This document shows, one piece after another, positions 58,050 to 64,000 of a stretch of 64,000 nt of DNA. This stretch comes from Limnohabitans sp. (GTDB lineage Bacteria; Pseudomonadota; Gammaproteobacteria; Burkholderiales; Burkholderiaceae_C). Positions within the stretch are counted from its first letter, which is position 1, and the number at the start of each line of letters is the position of its first letter. Location of the stretch: the NCBI RefSeq assembly GCF_017848645.1, contig NZ_JAFEIF010000004.1:20575-84574 (forward strand). The letters are read 5' to 3'. The notes below the pieces were generated by a model. The model saw nothing but the letters and a program-made list of their open reading frames with translations, was not told where the DNA came from and ran no database searches. The translations under genes were made by a program, and so were the position numbers.

Positions 58050-58988
58050 ATGTCTATTTCAGCAAAAGTTTTACTTAACCGCTTGATGTCAAAGGCCAGG
58101 TTTCGGCATTTCGAGATACTGGTGCGACTAAACGAGCTGGGCAGCGTCAAGCGCACTGCCGAATCAATTGGCATGACACAGCCCGGCGTGACACAGCTCC
58201 TTGCCGACCTTGAAGATCTTTTAGAAGTCACGCTGTTTCACCGTCACGCCAGAGGTGTATTTCCCACAAAAGCATGTCAAGATTTGTTGCCAATGGCGAG
58301 GCAATGTTTGTTGGGTTTGAGCTCTAGCGCAGAAGCCATTGCCGATCGATCAACCCGCGGTCAAGGCGTGGTGCGGATCAAAGCGTCAACTGCCGGAATC
58401 AACGGGCTTCTAGTAGAAGCCATACCATTATTGAATGAAAAATTTCCTGGTATTCAACTGCACATTCATGAAGCAGAAGTGAACGATCAGTTTGCCGCCA
58501 TCAGCAAGGGGGAAATTGAATTAGGGATTTGTCGTCAACCTGTACAGACCCCTTCTGGCTGGCACTTTGAAGCTCTTTTATCAGATGAATTTGTGGTGGT
58601 TTGCAACCCTTCACACAGACTGGCCAAAAAAACCAAAGTGACTTGGCAGGATTTAAGCAAAGAAACTTGGGTGCTTTCCCCCATTGGTTCTGCAGCTCGC
58701 GATAAGTTTGAGGAGCTGTGCATTCAATACGAGTTCACCCCACTGACGTGTCACGTCATTACCCGCGTATCATCAATGAGCTGGGCCATGATGCAAAAAA
58801 GATCTTTGGTCACTTTGGTACCAGGCAGCGTTTTTCAACAACTTAAGAACGCGCATCAATTAACGACTGTTAAATTGAAAGACAAGCTACCGTTTGATCC
58901 TCTGGGGCTCCTGTTACCTGAAAAAGATGTGTCAATGGCGACACATTCAGTCGCTACCTTTTTGCGCCATTATTGTCAACAAAAGTAA
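58050..58988 (+). CDS. LysR-family transcriptional regulator
   Basis: This 312-residue protein has an N-terminal helix-turn-helix (residues about 13-72: RFRHFEILVRLNELGSVKRTAESIGMTQPGVTQLLADLEDLL) and a periplasmic-binding-like effector domain (from about 100). It is divergent from the Bug-hydrolase-DUF3237 operon, which it probably activates when its ligand is present. It is AT-rich like its neighbours. Confidence 0.92.
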   Translation: MSISAKVLLNRLMSKARFRHFEILVRLNELGSVKRTAESIGMTQPGVTQLLADLEDLLEVTLFHRHARGVFPTKACQDLLPMARQCLLGLSSSAEAIADRSTRGQGVVRIKASTAGINGLLVEAIPLLNEKFPGIQLHIHEAEVNDQFAAISKGEIELGICRQPVQTPSGWHFEALLSDEFVVVCNPSHRLAKKTKVTWQDLSKETWVLSPIGSAARDKFEELCIQYEFTPLTCHVITRVSSMSWAMMQKRSLVTLVPGSVFQQLKNAHQLTTVKLKDKLPFDPLGLLLPEKDVSMATHSVATFLRHYCQQK

Positions 58989-59085
58989 AACAACTCATGC
59001 AAATATTTTTAGTTAAAGTTCAATGAACGTCGGCTCGCATCCTCGGGTTTTTACCATGTTCAATGAATTCATAATATTCATATGA

Positions 59086-59101
59086 TGTACCAAACGGTAC
59101 A
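59086..59101. promoter_or_regulatory. Candidate operator upstream of the TRAP operon
   Basis: TGTACC-AAAC-GGTACA is a perfect 6-bp-arm dyad 59 bp before the DctP start. Its size and symmetry fit a TetR-type operator, and the operon ends with a TetR gene. Confidence 0.5.
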
Positions 59102-59159
59102 CAAACTTTGAAGCCGTTGAGTTATCGCTAATTTTCCACATCATTTTTTGGAGACCTCA

Positions 59160-60149
59160 ATGAGCATTCACCTTCAACGCCGCCAACTGATGACACAAGC
59201 TGCAGCTCTAAGCGCTGCAGCTTTTGCTGGCAACTCATGGGCGCAAAACAAAATTACATTGACCTATTCCGATATCGTGCCTGAAAACGACTCGCGTACG
59301 GCCATGCTACGCAGTGCATTCAGCACGCTGGGCGCAGACATTGATTTCAAATCACACCATGGTGGAAGTTTGTACAAACAAGGTACCGAGCCTGTCGCAA
59401 TTCAACGCGGCAACCTCGATATGGCCAACATTGCCTCTGGTGACGTACAAAACCAAGTGCCTCAATTGAGCTTGCTGATGGTGCCTTACCTGATTCGTGA
59501 TGTGGCTCATCTGCGCAAAATGTGGGCAAGCGATGTAGGCGCCGAATTGAACAAACTTCTAGACGAAAAAATGGGCTTGCGCATTTTGGCTAACCCCTAC
59601 ATCGGCACACGCCATTTAGGCCTGCGCACCACTAAGAAAATCATGAAGCCTGCCGATTTAGCGGGCATTAAGCTTCGCATGCCACCCGGTGAAGTTTGGC
59701 AATTTGTGGGAACAGCCATGGGAGCCAACCCTACTCCTCTGCCTTTCCCTGAGGTTTATACCGCCTTGCAAACTGGCGCCATCGATGCGCAAGACAATGC
59801 TCTGCCTGCCGTTAAAAACATGAAGTTCTACGAAGTTTCAAAGCAAATTTCTTTGACGGGTCACCTGGTTGCAGCCAATCACTTTGTGATCAGTTCCAAA
59901 AAATGGGCCGCCATGAGCTCTGATCAACAGCGGCGCGTACAAGCTGCAGCAAACAAAGTAGAAGAAGACATTACCAACATGGCCCTGAAAGAAGAGGCTG
60001 AATTGGTAGCCTTCTTTAAGAAAGAAGGCTTAGACGTTTACACACCTGACTTACCCGCTTTCCGCAGTCAAGTGCTTGCGCAGTATGCCAAGTCTAAATA
60101 TGCGGCAGGCTGGGTGCCAGGCATGATGGAACGCATCAATAAGCTGTAA
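59160..60149 (+). CDS. TRAP transporter solute-binding protein (DctP family)
   Basis: This 329-residue periplasmic protein has an N-terminal LQRRQLMTQAAALSAAAF with a twin arginine and cleavage near SWAQNK. The DctP features follow: HHGGSLYKQGTEPVAIQRG, LRTTKKIMKPADLAGIKLRMPP (the conserved Arg that binds a carboxylate) and PFPEVYTALQTGAIDAQDN. The ATG at 59160 follows TTTGGAGACC; a TTG at 59148 is less likely. It delivers an organic acid to the DctQM permease encoded next. Confidence 0.94.
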   Translation: MSIHLQRRQLMTQAAALSAAAFAGNSWAQNKITLTYSDIVPENDSRTAMLRSAFSTLGADIDFKSHHGGSLYKQGTEPVAIQRGNLDMANIASGDVQNQVPQLSLLMVPYLIRDVAHLRKMWASDVGAELNKLLDEKMGLRILANPYIGTRHLGLRTTKKIMKPADLAGIKLRMPPGEVWQFVGTAMGANPTPLPFPEVYTALQTGAIDAQDNALPAVKNMKFYEVSKQISLTGHLVAANHFVISSKKWAAMSSDQQRRVQAAANKVEEDITNMALKEEAELVAFFKKEGLDVYTPDLPAFRSQVLAQYAKSKYAAGWVPGMMERINKL

Positions 60150-60164
60150 TTCGATCTAGCCAGA

Positions 60165-60689
60165 ATGAACTCAATGATGCGAATGTTACGACGATTTGCC
60201 GAGGGTGTCATGGTGGCCTTGATGGCCATCATGTTCACTGCTTTCATTGCTCAGGTGGTATTCAGGTACGTGCTCAATTTGCCTTTGGCATGGTCGGATG
60301 AAATTTGCAATTTCATCTGGCTGTGGGGCATTTTATGGGGTGCTTCATTTGTGATGAAAAATCACGAAGACATACGCTTTGACATGCTCTATAACCTGAT
60401 GCCCCGACCGCTCAAAAGAAGTCTCACCACGCTTTCTAGCGTTGCGATTGTGCTCTTGTTGTTGGCCAGTCTTCCCGCAACATGGTCGTTCATTGACTTC
60501 ATGAAAGTTGAAAAATCTGCTGCGCTTGGCATTCCCATGAATTGGGTCTTTGGGCTCTATCTTGTATTTATTCTTGCCATGTGCATTCGTCATTTAGACA
60601 TTGCTTTCAACGCACTGCGCAATCGTCTTACCGAAGACGAGCACAGCCTAATCGATCAAGATCTTTTAAATTCAGGAAACAAGTCATGA
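60165..60689 (+). CDS. TRAP transporter small permease (DctQ family)
   Basis: This 174-residue protein has four membrane helices, with the DctQ motif FRYVLNLPLAWSDEICNFIWLWGILWGASF in the first half. It forms the small membrane subunit of a sodium-driven TRAP transporter. It follows the binding-protein gene by 15 bp and overlaps the large permease gene by 4 bp. Confidence 0.93.
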   Translation: MNSMMRMLRRFAEGVMVALMAIMFTAFIAQVVFRYVLNLPLAWSDEICNFIWLWGILWGASFVMKNHEDIRFDMLYNLMPRPLKRSLTTLSSVAIVLLLLASLPATWSFIDFMKVEKSAALGIPMNWVFGLYLVFILAMCIRHLDIAFNALRNRLTEDEHSLIDQDLLNSGNKS

Positions 60690-61996
60690 GCGCTTTTTTA
60701 GGGCTCAGCCCATTTACTTGGTGCGTCTTGGCTATTTTGGGGTTTAGCTTCTTTGGGCTGCCCATCGGCTTGTCCATGTTGGGTGCTTCTGTTTTTTATC
60801 TTCTGATTTCAGGACAAGACGTAGGCATTGCCGCTGAACAAATCCTCAATGGTCTTACCAACTCGTATACCTTACTGGCCATTCCCTTGTTCATCTTGGC
60901 CAGTGAACTCATGAACCTCGGGTCCTTGAGTGACAAATTATTGTCTTGGTGCAACGCGTTGGTAGGTCGTTTCAGAGGCGGTATGGGTCACGTTAACGTG
61001 GTGTCGTCTCTCATTTTTTCAGGCATGTCAGGATCGGCCGTTGCTGATGTTGTGGGCGTAGGCAAGCTCACTATGGACATGATGACCAAAGATGGCCGTT
61101 ACACAAAAGCTTATGCTGGCGCCATCACAGCAGCTACAGCGGTTATCGGCCCCATCATTCCACCCTCTATCCCTTTGGTCCTGTACGCATTAATTTCTGA
61201 CACATCCATAGGCTATTTGTTTGCAGCTGGCGTGGTGCCAGGTTTGGTCATGACAGTGGTCATGATGGGCCTCAACGCATATTTGGCACACAAACGAAAT
61301 TTTCCTGTTGAGCCCGCAATACCAATGCGCGAATTTTTGCCACTTACGGTCAAGGCTATGCCAGCGCTCATGATGCCTGTTGTGTTGTTGGGCGGAATCT
61401 ACAGTGGCATCATGACGCCCACAGAGGCTGCTGCTGTCGCTGCGCTTTACACCTTGGTTATATCAGTGGTGCTGTATCGCTCCGTGACACCATCTGGCAT
61501 GTACAACTCATTGCTCAACAGTGGTCGTCAAATGACCACCATTGGCCTTCTGATTGCCGGAGCAATGGTTTTTAATTACGTGGTAGCCAAGGAAGAGATT
61601 CCGAAAGATGTACAAACTTGGTTAGCGGGTTTTCAGCTCAGCAAAGATGGTTTCTTGTTATTGGTCAACATCACTTTGCTAATTTTGGGTTGCTTGTTAG
61701 AGGGTGGCACAATTTTGCTGGTCATCGTGCCTATTTTTATCCCTGCGGCGCAAGCCTTGGGCATTGACATGGTTCACTTTGGCTTGGTGGTTACTATCAA
61801 TCTCATGATTGGCCTTATCACGCCACCCTATGGGCTGCTGCTCTTCATTGTTGCCAGTATGTCAAAACAACCTCTAGGGCCATTGATCAAGGAAACACTT
61901 CCTTGGGTTTTTGTACTTGTTGCCGCGCTGATGGTCATGACCTATGTGCCTGAAACCGTTTTATGGCTTCCCAAACTGCTGGGCTACAAGGGCTAA
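60686..61996 (+). CDS. TRAP transporter large permease (DctM family)
   Basis: This 436-residue protein has about 12 membrane helices. GMSGSAVADVVGVGKLTM, AAVIGPIIPPSIPLVLYALI-like text (AVIGPIIPPSIPLVLYALIS) and GGIYSGIMTPTEAAAVAALY are the DctM signatures. The start ATG at 60686 overlaps the DctQ stop. It is the transport channel subunit. Confidence 0.94.
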   Translation: MSAFLGLSPFTWCVLAILGFSFFGLPIGLSMLGASVFYLLISGQDVGIAAEQILNGLTNSYTLLAIPLFILASELMNLGSLSDKLLSWCNALVGRFRGGMGHVNVVSSLIFSGMSGSAVADVVGVGKLTMDMMTKDGRYTKAYAGAITAATAVIGPIIPPSIPLVLYALISDTSIGYLFAAGVVPGLVMTVVMMGLNAYLAHKRNFPVEPAIPMREFLPLTVKAMPALMMPVVLLGGIYSGIMTPTEAAAVAALYTLVISVVLYRSVTPSGMYNSLLNSGRQMTTIGLLIAGAMVFNYVVAKEEIPKDVQTWLAGFQLSKDGFLLLVNITLLILGCLLEGGTILLVIVPIFIPAAQALGIDMVHFGLVVTINLMIGLITPPYGLLLFIVASMSKQPLGPLIKETLPWVFVLVAALMVMTYVPETVLWLPKLLGYKG

Positions 61997-62019
61997 TAGC
62001 TCGCATTTATTGAACTCCC

Positions 62020-62988
62020 ATGACAAACAGTCTGCCCCACCCTGCACCTCTTGATCCTGTGTTGGCAAGTATCGGCCAACGCTGGCGAGATGCTCAAATT
62101 CCTGACATCTATGAAGGCTGCCTAGAACCGCACGGAGGCCCGGTCAGTAGAGAACGTGCCCGAAATGTTCGCGGATTTTTCTACCCTAAACCCGATCTCC
62201 CAAAAGGCCTCATTGAAAAGCGCACCATTGATGGAAGAGCCTACGGCGTTAAGTACAACATTCCTGTTCAGATCATTTGGCCTCACGATACGCCCAGCCT
62301 CAAAAAACCTCTCAACACCTTGGTCTACTTTCATGGCGGCGGCTTTGTCGTGGGTGATCTGGAATCTCACGAAGCACACGCTGTCAGGCTTGCCAACGAA
62401 TCAGAGTGCATCGTTGTCAACGTCGACTATAGGTTAGCGCCTGAGCATCGATTCCCTGCAGCATACGATGACTGTTTAGCCGTCACCCGATGGGCGTACC
62501 AAAACATTGATCAATTAGGACGGCAACCCAAGAGATTTGCCATCGGTGGCGACAGTGCTGGCGGTAACTTGGCAGCAGCTGTTGCCATTGCCTGCCGTGA
62601 CTTAGGCATTCAGCTCGCAGCTCAATTGCTGCTATACCCAGCTACTGATTTGCTACGCTTAAAAGGCATGCCCGAGAAAGCCTATTTGGGCGAAGAGAAT
62701 CTTGAACTACTTGGCCTAGATCCGCGCGCCTCGCCTAAGTACGCCAAGACACATGTAGGCTTGGCGCCTACTATTTTGGGGGTAGGACCTCATGACTTTC
62801 TTTATGCAGACAACATGGCTTATGCGTCTATTTTGAGAGACGCCCAAGTGCCTTTGACACTGAGAGAGTTCCCTACACTTAACCATGGTTTTTTCAGCTA
62901 CACAAGCATCTCAGCAGATAGTTTGGCTGCGGCACGATTGATGTGCGCCGATTTAAAATCGCACTTTGATCTTGCAGACAAAGCATGA
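62020..62988 (+). CDS. Alpha/beta hydrolase of the hormone-sensitive-lipase family
   Basis: This 322-residue protein has the HSL-family oxyanion motif HGGGFVVG (His105), nucleophile Ser179 in GGDSAGGN, Asp259 and His289 in NHGFFSY. The complete triad predicts an active esterase or lactonase on a small substrate. It is 23 bp after DctM and overlaps the TetR gene by 4 bp, so it probably processes the compound taken up by the TRAP transporter. Confidence 0.93.
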   Translation: MTNSLPHPAPLDPVLASIGQRWRDAQIPDIYEGCLEPHGGPVSRERARNVRGFFYPKPDLPKGLIEKRTIDGRAYGVKYNIPVQIIWPHDTPSLKKPLNTLVYFHGGGFVVGDLESHEAHAVRLANESECIVVNVDYRLAPEHRFPAAYDDCLAVTRWAYQNIDQLGRQPKRFAIGGDSAGGNLAAAVAIACRDLGIQLAAQLLLYPATDLLRLKGMPEKAYLGEENLELLGLDPRASPKYAKTHVGLAPTILGVGPHDFLYADNMAYASILRDAQVPLTLREFPTLNHGFFSYTSISADSLAAARLMCADLKSHFDLADKA

Positions 62989-63668
62989 AAGACTCTCCAA
63001 GCGCCACCCAAACCATCAGCGAGTCAGGCGACAACATAGACGCATCTGACGTCGTCATTTCAGACATTTTAAAAGTGGCCACTCGTGAATTTGCTGCGCA
63101 TGGATTGGCGGGTGCTAGGATTGAAAAAATTCAGCAACAAACGCGCACCAGTAAGCGCATGATCTACTACCACTTTGGCTCCAAAGAAGGTTTATACCGC
63201 GCAGTGATTGAGCGAGCTTTTGAAATTGCACGCGAAGTGGACAAGGATTTCGATCCCCAAAAGGGGACGCCAGAGCAAGCGCTAAAGCAAATTGCCAACA
63301 ATGCATTTGAAGCGTTTACCCAAAATCCATCGTTTGTTCGACTTCTGACTTTTGAAAACTTAGCGGGTGCGCCCTACATTCGTCAGTCACAGCACGCTTC
63401 GCGGCTGAATCGAATGGCCATGGCTGATTTAGAAAGTGTCCTAAAAAGAGGCCATGCCGATGGCAGCATTCGCAAAGATGTTAAACCTCTAGATGTCTAC
63501 ATCAACATGGTGGGACTTTGTTACTACCATGTGGCTCACTATGCTGGTTATTTGGCGGCAGGATTCCAGTCCAAGGAGAGTAGCCGAATTCAAAGCGACG
63601 CCTTTCACAAGCAAAGAAAACGTTCCATTCAAGATGCGTGTTGGCGTTATGTCAAAGCTGATATGTAA
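62985..63668 (+). CDS. TetR/AcrR-family regulator
   Basis: This 227-residue protein has the helix-turn-helix EFAAHGLAGARIEKIQQQTRTSKRMIYYHFGSKEGLY at about residues 28-66 and an all-helical effector domain. It closes the TRAP-hydrolase operon with a 4-bp overlap and probably represses it through the dyad at 59086-59101. AT-rich composition matches the whole segment. Confidence 0.92.
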   Translation: MKDSPSATQTISESGDNIDASDVVISDILKVATREFAAHGLAGARIEKIQQQTRTSKRMIYYHFGSKEGLYRAVIERAFEIAREVDKDFDPQKGTPEQALKQIANNAFEAFTQNPSFVRLLTFENLAGAPYIRQSQHASRLNRMAMADLESVLKRGHADGSIRKDVKPLDVYINMVGLCYYHVAHYAGYLAAGFQSKESSRIQSDAFHKQRKRSIQDACWRYVKADM

Positions 63669-63776
63669 AAAATACAGACTTATTGGTTCCACTCAACTTT
63701 TGTTGTATCTCTGCAAACTCTTTGGTATTCCCACAAATTAGTAGACAAAAAATGATGTCAAAACTGAAGAGGAGCC

Positions 63777-63947
63777 ATTCAAATTGACCGAACGAAATAT
63801 GCCGCCGAGTTCAAGTTCGATGCGGTCAAGCAAGTTATCGGTAAAGGTCACGCCGTGGTCGATGTGGCCAAGCGGCTTGGAATTCGCGAAGGGGTTCTGT
63901 ACGTAAGCGTCCGGCCATCCCATCTGGCAAGTCGGTCCCAGATCTAA
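63777..63947 (+). pseudogene. IS3-family orfA remnant
   Basis: In the frame of 63786 the sequence reads DRTKYAAEFKFDAVKQ then GHAVVDVAKRLGIREGVLY, the N-terminal helix-turn-helix of IS3-family OrfA proteins. No ATG precedes it, and the frame departs from the family after about 45 codons, ending at 63947. It is therefore a truncated remnant. Confidence 0.85.
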
Positions 63948-63954
63948 GAGCATC

Positions 63955-63980
63955 GTGTCCACGTAACAGATCGTGGACAC
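63955..63980. repeat. Short inverted repeat after the IS3 remnant
   Basis: GTGTCCACG and CGTGGACAC are perfect 9-bp arms separated by 8 bp. They may belong to the mobile-element debris at the window edge. Confidence 0.7.
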
Positions 63981-64000
63981 ATGTACTCCAACAACCAACT

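Overview
The window reads as a chromosomal segment of a betaproteobacterium of order Burkholderiales, most likely family Comamonadaceae. The evidence is the gene content (EIIA-HPr-EI phosphotransferase trio, atpIBEFHAGDC operon, ybeD-lipB-lipA block), the high GC of most of the window, a large family of orphan Bug/TctC-type solute-binding proteins, and a full-length IS1071. Species cannot be fixed from the sequence alone.

Positions 1-30000 are mostly housekeeping. They hold the end of an MFS transporter, the regulatory PTS genes (EIIA, HPr, EI), a YghU-type glutathione transferase, a TPR-GT41 glycosyltransferase, a CPBP-family membrane protease, the lipoate genes, the whole F-type ATP synthase operon closed by a strong terminator, a YheT-like hydrolase, a membrane-anchored cytochrome c5, tRNA-Arg(CCG), and a type I secretion operon (TolC, ABC exporter, HlyD) that ends in a DNA-binding protein with a degenerate receiver domain. 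Then come pyrE and exodeoxyribonuclease III with overlapping divergent start codons, a methyltransferase, and small membrane/stress proteins.

A gene-free stretch at 29769-30423 carries large nested inverted repeats. From there the window becomes accessory and catabolic. 30424-39404 holds a sulfatase, an NTF2-like protein, three Bug proteins, a VOC protein, an MhpA-like flavin hydroxylase, an IclR regulator, a fumarylacetoacetate-hydrolase-family enzyme and a thioesterase. Together they look like an uncharacterised pathway for a sulfated or hydroxylated aromatic compound. A complete 3204-bp IS1071 (39951-43154) cuts off a Fic-domain gene and separates this cluster from a sugar-diacid cluster.

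43188-52245 encodes glucarate/galactarate breakdown: GarL-like aldolase, GarR-like reductase, glucarate dehydratase with every catalytic residue in place, a FadR-type GntR regulator, a diverged glucarate-dehydratase paralogue, galactarate dehydratase, a Bug protein and a talarate/galactarate-dehydratase-like enzyme. A TetR-Bug-carboxylesterase unit follows (52341-55352). The segment 55645-63668 is visibly AT-richer and looks acquired: DUF3237 protein, alpha/beta hydrolase and Bug divergent from a LysR regulator, then a TRAP transporter operon with an esterase and a TetR regulator. It ends beside a broken IS3-family orfA remnant. No CRISPR array, rRNA or replication origin was seen.
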